Positions 38,893 through 52,600 of a stretch of 64,000 bases of DNA are shown here, piece by piece (position 1 is the first letter of the stretch; each line of letters begins with the position of its first letter). A program made the translations under genes and the position numbers. The notes under the pieces were generated by a model. The model searched no databases. It was given only the letters and a program-made list of their open reading frames with translations, and was not told the DNA's origin. The DNA comes from Liolophura sinensis (taxonomy: Eukaryota; Mollusca; Polyplacophora; Chitonida; Chitonidae): the NCBI RefSeq assembly GCF_032854445.1, contig NC_088298.1:13437084-13501083 (forward strand), given 5' to 3'.

Positions 38893-39731
38893 CCAGAACA
38901 GTTTCCCGTGAGTTGTGATCGACGTGCCCCCTCCCCCACATGATAGGCCGGGGCCTACACAACGACTCGCCAGCCGAACCGTGGGTTTGATACATCCTGG
39001 AGTTTTTATATCGCTGTGTATACCAGTGGGACGTTTTTGTTGCTTTTACGGACTATTTTTATTTTTTTTTTTTCATCCTTGTTCGAGTCTCTGGTGTAAA
39101 AGCGGAAGCGGTATTAAGGATTGGCTGACCGGGTACAAATTGTTACTGGAGTGCGGTTAAAAGTCACTCGTGCGCCTACTGACATGCCCTCAAGTAAAAT
39201 AAGCAATTGAAAGTTGGACACACTGAGGCCAGATCGTGAATCTGCGAGCCAAACAGTTGGAGAGAAAAACGCACCGTCAGAAAACAGCCTTTTTGCTTCG
39301 GATCGCCCCACGATTTTATGCGCACTCCAAAATGATCGGCGGAATCGACACTGGATATCGGTAGTTTCCGCCAGAACATCCGCTATCTGTACAGACAAAC
39401 GCGTGCTGTGAAAAGACTTGGTACAGCAAACATGACAGTGGATTTAAAAATGGCTTGGAAAATGGACTCAAGTGTGACTTCAGCGGATCAAAAGCAGCAC
39501 GATGTCAAACGAATTTGTTGGCGATGCGGATTGGAACGAGATTCTTCAAACTGTCCTTCTTCAGCTCTTGTGCCACAACTACGACACCAAACATGCACAA
39601 AGATGATCCATCCGGCGCATTCAGCCTATTGGTGTTTTGGGGAACGTGGTACAATTCTCCATGGAAACACGTGCACTTCAAACAGTGTGACGAACTCTCG
39701 GCGAGCCAGAGATTCGTGCTACCCTAATCTT
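38893..39731 (+). promoter_or_regulatory. Wnt10: Presumed Wnt10 promoter and 5' leader
   Basis: Region just upstream of the Wnt10 ATG. It is richer in GC and CpG than its flanks, as expected for a first exon. No convincing TATA box was found, so the transcription start is not placed. The last 300 nt contain an open frame continuous and in frame with Wnt10 (ATG at 39432, 100 codons before the chosen start) and an overlapping frame with ATG at 39524 that stops at 39725-39727, five bases before the Wnt10 ATG. The boundaries are inferred. Confidence 0.4.
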
Positions 39732-39784
39732 ATGTGTACATTCATCAACGTATTAATTTTGTTGATGATGCCATCATTTTTACA
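39732..39784 (+). CDS. Wnt10: Wnt10 coding exon 1 (signal peptide)
   Basis: 53 nt giving 17 codons plus two bases, [17 protein letters not shown], then donor CA|GTAAGT at 39785. The hydrophobic run is a typical signal-peptide core. With the first base of exon 2 the split codon becomes CAT (His18), and the joined protein reads ...SFLHALANDIL, with a plausible signal-peptidase site after Ala21. The phase (2) matches exon 2 exactly. No other exon end in intron 1 or upstream was found that supplies a signal peptide in the right phase. In-frame ATGs also lie at residues 12 and 13, and there is an upstream in-frame ATG at 39432; the hydrophobic start favours 39732. Confidence 0.85.
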
Positions 39785-42083
39785 GTAAGTATTATCTATA
39801 AATTTAGACACAGTTTAAGAGTTGGTCTGAGCTGACTAGACTTAACTAAATTACTTTAAATGTCGTTGGCGAGATGATTTCTCCAGATTGGAGTTTGGAA
39901 ATACTCCATACAACCAGCGTGAAATGGGTGGGGTATTATAATTATCAGATCCTTTCTAAGAAAATATTTTCAAGTTTCTGTCGTATACCAGACAATTACA
40001 CAATATATAGGAAAAATAATGAAATGAATAAATAATTAATTACAGTACTTCATTAATCATCCTTACTCTCCTTGAGCATGCCAAGGTGATTACTATTCTT
40101 TCCATATATCGTAAAGAGAATTAATATCAGAAAAGGTAACTAAATTTTACTTACTTAGTATCTTAATAATTTAGCCAATCAGGTTAGGCCTTTAATTATC
40201 GTATTTGAGGTGGTGGTGGTGGTGGGGGGGGGGGGGAGGTCTGCATAAACAAATTCAATTCTCTAACGTTATAACAGTTATATCTGATGAGCAAGATACG
40301 TACGGAGGTGTGGGGGAGGGGAGGCGGTGGGGGCTTTGCGGGGCAACTGTCGAAAGGGTGAGAGTTGTTTGATATACATGTATATGTTGATTGTTCATGA
40401 AACAAATAGTATAATCCTTGAACATGTAAATCAACAGTACGTGCGAATCATATTGTTTCAATAGAAAGGAAACAAAGACATACAAGATATTCGCGTGTCT
40501 AACATAGTCTAAACATAATAAAACCCCATCATCTAGTGCACTATCTATACAGACTATCGGTGCGTACAGATATTAATACCGATGAGGGGAAAAACTACAT
40601 TTTTGAAGGTGAAAATTTAAAAATAAAAATAAAAATTCACAAAGAATAGAGTGGTTTGGTGTGTACTCGTACATACCTCATACTAGCCTAGAGAACACGA
40701 CATACAATAGGAAGTTTAATACGCTAGAGTGCGAACAATCGGACGGCTGTAAGAGTTGTGGAACGTGAAGAGGCAGGACGGTAATAGCTTGTGACCACAA
40801 AACTGCACTTGATTCACAAGCGGAGCGTCCGACACACACTTGGCAGTGACATTCCTGTGGTAAACTGTAGTTAATTTACGTTAATATGTGTAATTGTCCT
40901 AACTCCTAACGGAGACTTTTCTAGAACCCTACATTTTGACATGCATGCACGGTAGTTTGTAAACAGGCAAACAAAATGTGTGATCAAAACGTTTTGATTC
41001 TAACCTTTACACGGACATAGGAACCTGTATATGTATACTACAGAGACTTGTATCTCAAAACTCGTGGCCATATTCAACGTGTAATAAACGGCATATACGT
41101 CTTATTTATTACAAAAAATGTGGAATCTTGCAATTAAAAGATATTGCTTTAATGTAAAATATATAGATAAAATAATATATTGAGTATAATTAGTGGTATA
41201 TATTTGTTTACTTATTTTGTTGGCCTATTACGCGTGCGCAAGGATGTTTCATATATATGACAGAGATCAGGCTTGTAAATGGATAAAGTTTGACGGGGCC
41301 TTTGGGGAAAACTACCGCACGTAGCCAGGTTACCCTGACTTAAAGCCGCATGGGAACGGTAGATCCAAGGTCAATCGTGGACAGGGTCACACCTAATACC
41401 TTAAATACCTTAGAGGAAGTTGCAACTTCCTTGCTTGGCGTTCAGCATGAAGGGGATAGTGCAATGGCAGTATAATGGCTTGGGCGGAGCAGCTTACTTG
41501 CCTTCGGTAAGTCGTCTCAGTGAAATTGTTTAGGGCGACGTGAAATCCCAAGCACTAACTCACTAAACCAGTATTTTTATATTTTATCCTGAGGTATTAT
41601 AATTTTAAATGAAGTGAAGCTATACTGGGACGTGATGTCCTGTCTAAACTAATAGTCTGTTTTAACAGAAGTCAATACCTTTTGGTATTCTCATTTTTTT
41701 TTTGATTGTTTATTGTTGTTTTTTTAATGTAACAAGCAGGCATAGTCTCCCTTAAGTCAGGTCTTTATGAAGTATTATAACAAAAAAAATGCTCATTCTG
41801 TACAAGCGGTAAGCACAAATCATGCATATATATATATGATTCACGATTTACTTCTTCTTAGCCCATGATGAAACAAACCTTTGACGACGGATGCACAAAG
41901 CCCATAGCTAACAAAACCCCAAAGCCGTATATCACAAGCAGACGTTGGGGGATTTTTTTGGTGGGGTTTCTTTGGTGGGGTTTTGTGTATGTATATGTGT
42001 GGGTTTTTTTGTTTTTTTTTTCCATTGTTCAATTTCTTTAATTTTTTCTTTTTCAAAACAAATCGGGATAATTTTCCCATGAC

Positions 42084-42136
<53 letters not shown>

Positions 42137-43409
42137 CGTGCACAACCGACTGAGCTAAATGCTGCATGCTGCAAATCTGTCCGACAGAACTTTAAAACTG
42201 TTACATAGCCTTAGGGGCATTGGGTCGTTGTATACCTAACAGACGTCTGGGGCTTTGTGTTATGGCCGGTAAACAATAAATAGGCTAAAGAGAGCGACAC
42301 ATAAATAACATGTATAAAGCTCTCTAATCACTGAGGCCGCATTTGTCGGCAGACGCGGGACTCCGTTAGGATCAAAGTGAACTTAAGAGTAACCCTTTTA
42401 AAAGGAAGTTTTGCGAAGGTTTCTCTTGCCGTTGATGTTTGGCGTTCCTGTGATGGGGCTATCTAAACCAGATGTCACTTCAGCCTTGATCATAATGACT
42501 GCTTGTTTGGTTAAGCAATTTATATTTTACGCCGTACTTAACAGTATTTCAACCATGTGACACTGGGGTAATTTAGCTCCTTTACAAAGGGCTACGAAAA
42601 TTTGGTGGCCTAGGTCGTGAGATAACCAGTAACCAAAGTTTGACCTCAGACATGACTGACAAACAGACGACAGGACCCGAAATAATAGGTGGTAGGAAAA
42701 CCTGAAGTGGAGAAGTTGAAGTTCAAATGGAACATAAAATTACAAATCAAGCGAAAAATTATTATCCTCTGGAAAATGATATTCAGAAATCACACATATA
42801 TTGCTTCCTATAGCATCTTGTGATTACTTAACAGCCGACTGACCTAGACATATTGTTTTAAAATTAACTTTGGACCTAACATGTAACGTGTACTAGGACT
42901 GAGCTATTTGATTTATGTTGACATTTGACTAATATTCTAGCAACAGGGTTGGAACAGTGTGACTGGTAGCAATGTTATTTTTGTTGCTTTTTCCTGGAAA
43001 TCCATATCAGCACAATCGCCTGCAAATTAAAATACTGCAAAATACTACCAAAAGTTTAATATATGTGACCAATATTAACATATGTGTGACCTTACTTGCA
43101 ATTTGCATAATCTGGAACTTTGACCAATCCGTTTGCCCGATATTTTGCATTGTGTGACCAAAGGTGCGATGTAAACAATTTTAATCCTGACTTACAGATG
43201 TGACAATCGCGCCCATAAGTCTGATCTCTGAAGTGTGACACAAAGTTCTAAAGTTTCTACATCGCGAATTCTGACCTAAAGAGTGTTACACAAAAAATAA
43301 ATACGCGAAGACAAAAACAAACATGCATAAGAAATACAACAGAAAATAATACATCAAATCTTCCAGACTAGCAGTGTGATAGGTGTGAAGTATCTGGCCA
43401 TATACTGTA

Positions 43410-43455
<46 letters not shown>

Positions 43456-43567
43456 CCTTTTCTGTCGCAGTGTTATCCTCCGAGAGTTGATAGCAACTTG
43501 TTAATAATCCTTAGCTTTCATTCTTTTAACTTTCATTAAAAATCAAACGTAATGAAGAAAATTTTGC

Positions 43568-43625
<58 letters not shown>

Positions 43626-46600
43626 GTATATATATTTACCTCAAAATAAGCTTCATAGGTAAGTTATTGAAAGTGCGCATTTAAAGGAGTTTGTGCATGA
43701 ATGCCATAGTAGATAACTTGAACGTATCTTTCATCGTCAAACGAAGCAAGAAGGCATATAGAAGCGTAAAACTAAGCTCTTAGCACGGCCCTGAATCGAC
43801 GTCAAAAGGTGAAAGACCAGTCAAAGATAACCCAGCCTGAAACAGCGTTGTTTACCGTTAAGGAATGTAGCCGTGGTGCCAAGTAGCCACTTCATGTTGC
43901 CACGTGCAGGAAGTGGAGCAATTATTATCAACAATGTTCCCTTTGTTGTCTTTTTGTACCAACATACGTTGAATGATAATAGTGCTAATAGTGGACATGT
44001 TTTCAAGTCGGATCAGGATAAAATGGCGACTAACGACAAGAAGCTTACTATTTGGCGATACAAAGGCAGCGGATGTAAACTGTTTACATCGCACGCCATG
44101 GGCAATTTCCCAATTCCGCTATGAATGGTTCACTTCCATAGACTAGGTATATAACATTATTTATATGCGTAGACACATGATGCTGAATATATTAGAGAAC
44201 ACACTTTTTACTTTGACCTGACTTTGGCTTTAATGCTATAACGAATACTAACAGAGACGTCCTCTTCCTTCACACTGATTTATTTGGTTTGTGGAAAAAC
44301 TCATTTCCAGGGAAGGCAGAGTTACTTCCCAGCTGCCCAATACGATGTATTAGTGACCGTCTCTATCCCGTATTCTCTGTATGGTGCTTTGATTGTTGGT
44401 TATTCCTAAGTCTATGCACGACAGTACTACTTCGACTGCCTCAATGTAGACCACAAGCTATTGTGGAATAAGATTGTGATTTCAAAGGCAGTCAATGCCA
44501 GATAGGCTTCGACCTTATGTTAGGTAATTGTATGTTACCTGGTGGGTACCACTTAATGACAGACGTCTTGGGCGCAGCTCTGATAAGTGAAGAAATTCAT
44601 CATGTAGATAAATTATACATTGGATACAAAAGTTGAATCGGCAGTTATATTTACGAAAGCTCCCCACCCTATCACCACTGACCAATCTGCACCTCCAAAT
44701 CCGAAGTTTAGAACAGATATAAACGTATATATTCCATGATAGCAAGTATTTTTTGAATGTTAAGATCTCGTCTCCCGTACTGCATTGTCTTGGGAAAATT
44801 TTTGGTGACGAAAATAGGTGGCAATAGAGTTTTACATAAAAGTCTGAAACAACAGTTGTACCTTTTCAGCTACAATGCATGTAAGTACACACACATGCCA
44901 TTAAACATACCGTGACGAAATACTGATGTACATTCACAGCGTATTCTAATTAATAGTTTGGCAATTATTATTTGACGCCATGATCATACCGAAATATTTG
45001 TCTGGGAACGGATGATTCCGCAAAGCAAAAGCCTAACTCATTCATTTATGGCCAGATTTGGTTAAACAGTCTACTGGTCTGTATTCGACTACATAATAGT
45101 TTAAGTGTAACTTATTTTGACTTGCCTTTAAATATTTTCCTCCTTGAAAAAAAATGTGAGGACATATTCAGTTATGCTCTCCATGACAAACCGTGTTCAC
45201 AGGAAAATAGATCGTTGGTATTAATGACACGGTAAATATATGCAATGCCTATGCAGTGGGAAATAATGCTGGTCGCCGTCGTTTAAGTGAAATATTCTTG
45301 AGTATGGCGTAAAACAACAATCAAATAAATAAAATAAATATAATGGCATTGTCAATCAAAATAGTAAGTAAGTTGTTTCTGTATAGGAGACGTTCAGGCA
45401 GGGATGTGTGATATATCAACAACTGTATCTACCCTAAAATTCACCACACAGTGCATTTGTAGGAGCAATTAAAAGTCTTTAACTTTTGGTGGCGAAACGT
45501 GCATTTTCCCAGCAGGATATAAGCTACCTTCCGATGAATGATCCAGGCACATATCTGAGATGAGTAAAAACACTCTGAATCAGGACAAATTTAGCCCTGG
45601 CCGAAATTTGAGGTCAAATACAGTAAATGTTAAACAAAATCAAATCAAAAACACCCTGCTGAAGTGAAGAGGTACGAGAACGTATGACAGGATACCAGCA
45701 CATATATAGACACAGTATAACAGCAAACAAAGACAAAATAACAGGCATGCATTTTTTTTCAAATAATGGCTTTTGTCAAAGTTTTTTTCAAAGATATGCC
45801 AGATAAAATTTTTGGTACATGTATTTTTTCCTTTCACTTGTATAATGTGTTATTAGTTTGAATACAAATTACAAGCGCCCAATGTTTTACCTGTGCCTTC
45901 TTTACACATATATCCGTTTTTCTTTAAATTAAATAATAGTGTGGGGTTCCTAATTCATAAAATTCTTTCCAACTTTAATATGTAACAACAAGGTCTACTG
46001 TTTGTTTACATAAACTGCTGTGAACTCTTATGGTGTACGATAAACATGACTTTATAGAACACAAGCTTCGTATTTGAATTCCTTAAGTCAAAAATGTCCA
46101 TGCTCGACTACAGCGTAGTTCCATTTCATAACTGAAAGAGATTATATTTCATCGTAAATATATAAATTTGTGTCAAATGAAAGCCAAGTTTGTTGATCAC
46201 AAGGGCATGTCAAGATTTAAGAAGTTTGCAAATGGGTGTGAAAGATCAATGTATAGTAGGCCAAGTACTTGGTACCATATTGAAACTATAATAGCGAAGA
46301 CTCCCACTCGCTCATACGGTATATTGCGGAGGAAAAAGTTTGACAGCGAATGCATAGAGAAGATGGATATGGCGTAATTGTATAGCAGAGAGACTGAAAA
46401 GTGAATAGAGCAATTGTGAGATCAGAGAAAGAGAAAAACTCCTACCGAACTTTCAGCGTCCATATCAAGAGTAAATCCGGAATATACAGTTCACACTCCG
46501 CTACCATAGACCTACAGCCGTCCAAAAACACGGACTTACGTTATGGCTGATACCGCGCTAGAAACATTATTACTGAACAGTTAAGCTTTTATTTCTACTG

Positions 46601-49600
46601 CCGAGACCAAGATCAAAGGGAGTTGTCGCTCTGGAAACAGATGGTAGTTTCTGAGTGTGTTTTGGGGGGTTTCCTTTGAAATGGGTAGATCACACAGTCG
46701 GGATACAAGGCTAGCGTAATTTAGCTGAGAGGGAACTTCACAGAAACACAGCCATCGCCCTGACATATCAGCTCGCCGACGTTTTCATTGAAGTTCCTTT
46801 ACGCCGCATTTGATCTGAGATATCTGGTTTTACTTTTTTTCTCTTTCCCTCTCTCCTTCCCTCCAGTGCCCTTGCCAATGACATTCTGAGATTGAACATC
46901 CCAACGGAACCCAATCTGGACCCGAATACCGTCTGCAAGACCTACCCGGATCTGACGTCACCACAGTACGACCTCTGCTTCGAATTTCCTGACGTCACAG
47001 CGTCGGCAATACAAGGCGTGCAGATCGCCATCCACGAGTGCCAATATCAGCTGCGCACCCATCGATGGAACTGCTCCAGTCTGGAGAAGAAAAATAAAAA
47101 CCCCCATTCAAGCCCCATACTGAGAAAAGGTAAAATTTATTATGTAAATGGAAGTAAAAAATATCAGATGAAAGCGCTTTATCACTCTATAAACTGCCAC
47201 ATTTTAAACAGTTCCTTCATCCTGTTGACGGGAGGTTAGGCACGTCCTTCAAACCTCCTGGAAAACAATTCTCCGTTTACTTATGCGCATTATTATTTAT
47301 GTATATTAAACTGTATCTAAATTAGGCACGTTCGCCTTTTCGTTGTACATGTGTGTTACAGATATTTCTAGACCATACAAATGTTCTCCAGTCTTAAGCG
47401 AGATTTATTTCAAATATACACCCAAACCTCAGTTTATTTTATCGTGTAAATATAGATGAATTAGCCCTCGCCATTTGTTCATATATTGCTAAATGTGTAA
47501 AATGATCAATACTGTAACAGTAAATTTCAAATTTGCAAGATCCTTTAATGTACAGCCTTTTAAAATTAAGTTTATGAAATAATTTCTTGCATACAAAAAA
47601 ATTGTAACCAAAGATATCCGTTTCGTGCAGAGAAGAAAAAATAGATCACACCCAATTTCCATGTAGCTTGCATTTTATTGCATGCTAAAAGTCTTCTTTC
47701 CGCGAATAGCACCATATGATCTAATCATGATATACTATGTGACGTCAGGAACTTTTTCACCTGCAACTTAGAAAAACAGAGATCAACAATATTAGAAAAA
47801 AATCACAACGTCTATCTCATTGTTAAAGCTTATTTTAAGTCTGCAGCAGACAATGATTTGAAGGATCGTGCGGTCAGAATTTGAAGTTATTTTGGCATTT
47901 CAAGTGACTGGCTACAGGGCTGTATGTAATGAAACAGGCATGCATGTATGATGGCGGTGTGAAATATTCGTGTCGTGTTCGTGTCGTGTTCGTGTTCGTG
48001 ATAAGGCCTAAGCCTGATGGCCAGTCCTGCTTTGAATCTATCTGAATCCTGTGACACGTGACCAGGATATCGACCGACGTCAGAGTTGTCTGGCCAGGTT
48101 TGTCTAATATTTGATGGGAAGCAGTGGTTTCCCCCGCACTTTATCATGTTTCCTATACACCCACAGATTTCCTATATATACCCACAGGTTTCTTCCATCC
48201 ATATGAACGACCGGGAAATAATTTTGATACAAGTTTCATAACCAGCCAAGTCTTATGACTTCATTCTTCAGTTTATGGCTTCTTTTAAGTCAAAATAAAG
48301 GAAATCATTACTCTAATTTATTATTGATAAGATTAAGACGAAAATGTGACTGAGCAGCTTTATAATACCTTATACCACCTGATTGATTAGTTATGTCGTC
48401 AATCGCTACCACTTACGATAAAATGTACTTGGTATCATTGTCTGTTAAGCATGTCAAAATTTTTGAGTATTGCAATTAACATCACTGGAATTCATTCGTT
48501 TTTTTAAACCAAATACTGGTTAAGTCATGGTGTTTGGGGGTGTTCATGTCAGTTGCTACTATCTGATTTTTTTTTTTTGATTGTTGTTTTACGCCGTACT
48601 CAAGAATATTTCACTTATACGACGGCGGCCAGGAGGCCGGATTTCGTCGGTTGTCAACTACCATACTGTCGTGTCTAGTTGCTCTGTACGTGGGAAGGTC
48701 TTCCAGCAAACTGCGGATGGTCGTGGGTGTCCGCCGAGTTCTGCCCGGTTTCCTCCCACCATAATGTTGCCGCTGAAATATTCTTGGGTACGGGGTAAAA
48801 CACCAATCAAATAAAATAAATAGTTGCTCTGCCTTTACTCTCTATGGTGTAGTCTGTATTGCCAGCTGAACATATGAATAGCTTTAAGTTCTTATAAGTG
48901 TGATTCCAGCAAATCTCTCATTGTTAGAACTTTGGTACATTTATCACCACCTGATAACATCTAAACCGCTAAAACTTTTCACATTTATTCAATCTAACAC
49001 TGCTACTTATAAATATTCTACTTATAGAAACACTTATGTAGTTGACCTTCTCACAAAAGCTTTTCCTTCTCAGAAAAATATCTTTCTTTCCCCCCCCCCC
49101 CCCCCACACTTTTTTGTCAGGAGTGACCCTTTGAAAAAAAAACAAACACCTGGGCTTTCCCCGAATATTCTTGTAAAAAAGTCAGGAAAAACACCAATTC
49201 TTTGTTGCAGAATTTTGATACTTCTTTCACCGGTCCCGTTTGTTAAATGTGTTGCCAAAGTACCTTAGGTTGTTTAAACTTTCTGGAATTGTAGTCGGCT
49301 AAAGACAAATGGAAAACTCTTGTTAAGGATTAAATAAGTAGTGCGTTAGAATGCTTTGATGTTTGGCACTTACAGCACAGCACCGCCGAATACTCTTCAA
49401 CAGCTTAGCCTCTCCAACAGGTCTAGCGAAAGCTTAGAGGAGCGTTATTTGTGTGGTGCGCAAATTAAGCCAGTTAGCTCGTGTTAACAAATTGGGTTGC
49501 TGATGATTTTTCTCTGTGCCCCTTTCTACACGAGGAGGAAAAAAATTGAAGGAGGTTAAAGAAAGAAGGGTAAAAAAATTTAATAGTAAATGTACGAGTG

Positions 49601-52600
49601 GAAATATGCTACACGCAGTGGGAACTCTCCGCGCATCGTCAAGTGCCACCAGATGTCTACGTAAACAAACGCTGCAATTGGCTGAAAAGTTGCTCTGTTG
49701 AGGCGAACCATGTGATCGAGAGCCAGAGGCCATACTTTTGTTGATACTTTTCCCGTGTTTGTTCCCTGACCGGATTATTTGTTTTCCGTCGGGTCCGCGC
49801 TGGTCTAGCTCTCTACATTGTTACATGATCTATAGCCCTTGACCAGTGCGGTCGAGAATTTGAAACCCTCTCCAACCCAACAGGGTTACGTTTGACGACA
49901 GGAGTACATTTATAACGAGGACTTGGCCATGTGCGATGGCTTCCCCCAGTCATAGCCTTCCTTCCTCTACCTGAGTTCCTCTATCTCCATCTGGTTATCA
50001 TTACAATGATAACTTATGAATTTTAGCTAAAATGTAGATCGCGTTCGATTAAAAGAAAAACAAAACTTAATACCTCAAATGAAGTTGGTAGTACAAAAAA
50101 ATAATAAACTACATCAACTATCATATCCTTAAATACTATAATTAAACTATCTGTATATATTTTTCATATACAAGCAAGAGGAAACAATTTTTTGTTTTCC
50201 TTATTTTGTTTCGACTGGTAAAACTTACCACTTAAGACTTGCGACTTAAGATTTACGACTAAAGACCTGTTAGTTATATGATGTGCGCGTTTTTCATATG
50301 TATTGGGACTTAAGCCTCTGTGTAGATTTTCCTTAGACCTAAGTGCCTAAGTTAGGTCCAGGCGCAAAGATGGCATACCCAGTGAAATAGACGCAGGTCT
50401 AGGCGCAAAGATGGCATATCCAATGAAATAGACGCAGGTCTAGGCGCAAAGATGGCATATCCAATGAAATAGACTCAGGTCCAGGTACAAAGATGGCATA
50501 TCCAGTGAAATAGATACTCTACTTTTTTCTCTCATCGGAGATTTCTTTTGTTCTAGAACGTGCTAAAACAAAGTTTATATATATATGAATTTGTGGTCTA
50601 AGGATCATCTGAAGCTCATATGCTTCGGTTTAAAGGGTTGAAAGCTCCAGCAATTTGTTTTGAGATGACCACCAAAACAGCGCGAATTTAGCGATGCCTG
50701 CACCTGATAATTCTACCGAAATCTTAGTCGCAGCACTCACATTTGGTTTTCTGGGGCATTTACAGATTCTGTTGGACATGTCTCCTTTTATTTTCGTAAC
50801 AATGTTTAGACGAACAGCAAAGATTAGTTATGAATATATTTAATTTTTCTTTTGAGACTTTTAATAAGCTTCTCGATTAAACAGCTTCTCGTTCGATATC
50901 ATTTACCTTTTTGACACGAGCTCTTTGGAAGAAAACGCTTTCAGAAAATTTAAATCGAGATATAAATTCCCCCAAAAACTTTACTTCGAAGTGTCACCGC
51001 TGCTATTTTCATTTTGACTGCTTGTTTTCTTGTACGACATGCATTCTTTAAAATAGAAATTGCTGTTGTTGTTGTTGTTGTTTTTTTTTTCTTTGTCTAT
51101 TTTTGTATTTCTATTTTCCTTTTGCCTTGCGTTAGTTAGGGCTTAGTATTACTCAAAGAATACTGGTATGGGGCAATTATAATGAGTAGAACGAAAAGCT
51201 CTTCCCCTAATGGTGAGCCCGTTGCTTTGGCCCGCGCAGCCTCAGCTAAGTTCTGTTCTGTGTTTTCATTTAATTATATCACCACAGTGTTGCTAGATGG
51301 AATGAACTCCAGAAATTCGAACCACGGCAGATTTTATATGTGGCAAGAAACCAAATCTAATCTTCTAACCAAAATATCAATTCTTCGTCAGTCTCACCCG
51401 CTTCCATGTCTCTTGGGTAATTAGCAGACATTTTAAGTGAGGAACACCACCCGTTGCCAGATAATAATACAAACAGACAGCAGGCCCAACGCGAAAATTG
51501 GAAAACATGGCTGCTTCTTCAAACAGAGAATAATTCTAGTTGTACCCACAGGGCTGACGTGACACGACATATGTGAAAGTACCACAGCTCTTTCTGGCAA
51601 TCTCAAACCATACGATGCGTTTCCATCCGGGTTCTTTCATCTTCCCTATTTTACGTGTTTTCCAAAGCCCACAGGTCACGTGACTCACTGCTGGGTCACG
51701 AGAGTACGACAACTAAGACGCTTTCAATGTTTACAACATGTTGACTTCCACAGGCCTACAAAGGACGCAGCAATATTATGTATTACATAGTTCGTTTGGC
51801 GGTAATGTTATTCCAGACCAGCTTTACACACCTTAATAGCGAATGACGAAGAGAGTTAACCAGAGTAAGGCAAAACGACGTAGACTTTTACATCGTTTAT
51901 TACACCAGACGTAGCCTGCGATTTAGTACACACTCTTTACGTAATACAATACCTGATGGCTATGCCAGTTGGACTGTGGTGGCCAAAATGAATATGGAAC
52001 TTTGGTGATGGGTTTTCTTGAAATTCAGTTGTGTGAAATTATTTCTTCGAAATATGGAACTGAGTGGAATACAATGATGTAGAAAGCTGAGAAGGCTTAT
52101 TTGTTTTTTTATTCTATCATTTCTCCACATCAGAAAAATCTTACTTGGTTCTTTTTAACTGTTTTACCCATGTTCGTCTCTTTTAGTTTATTTTGAATGT
52201 TCCCATCATGGCGAAAACCACTCACTGACTCCTGGTATAGACATGTTCTGGCCACAATATGGCTGAAATATAAATAAGCTATTATCATTCATTCATTCAT
52301 TCATCCAACTTAGATCCCTGACACCGACTCACATTGTCATCACAAAATACCTGACACCTCTCCCACACGTCACCAACTCGCAGTGTCATCACACGATACA
52401 TGACACCTCACCAGCACGTCACCAACTCGCAGTGTCATCACACCATACATGACACCTCACCAACACGTCACCAACTCGCAGTGTCATCACACCATACATG
52501 ACACCTCACCAACACGTCACCAACTCGCAGTGTCATCACACCATACATGACACCTCACCAACTCGCACTGCCCTCACAACATATATGACACTTGACATAT

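Larger units (their letters stand above)
39785..46866 (+). other. Wnt10: Wnt10 intron 1
   Basis: 7082 nt, GT...AG, phase 2. Contains G-rich tracts (about 40217-40237 and 40305-40345), a degraded SINE (41370-41575), three long TA microsatellites and a SINE 3' end at 45265-45342. No exon-like conserved reading frame was recognised inside it. Confidence 0.85.

Noticed and set aside
39432-39784. Wnt10 start at the upstream in-frame ATG
   Set aside because: It would bury the signal peptide more than 100 residues inside the protein; the ATG at 39732 gives a normal secreted Wnt. Kept as a finding because the frame is open.
42088-43636. Long TA arrays as origins or regulatory elements
   Set aside because: Ordinary microsatellites in an AT-rich animal intron; nothing specific seen.
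49434-49733. 99-codon minus-strand ATG frame in Wnt10 intron 2
   Set aside because: Inside an intron, ends in low-complexity text, no domain; it looks like dispersed repeat sequence.
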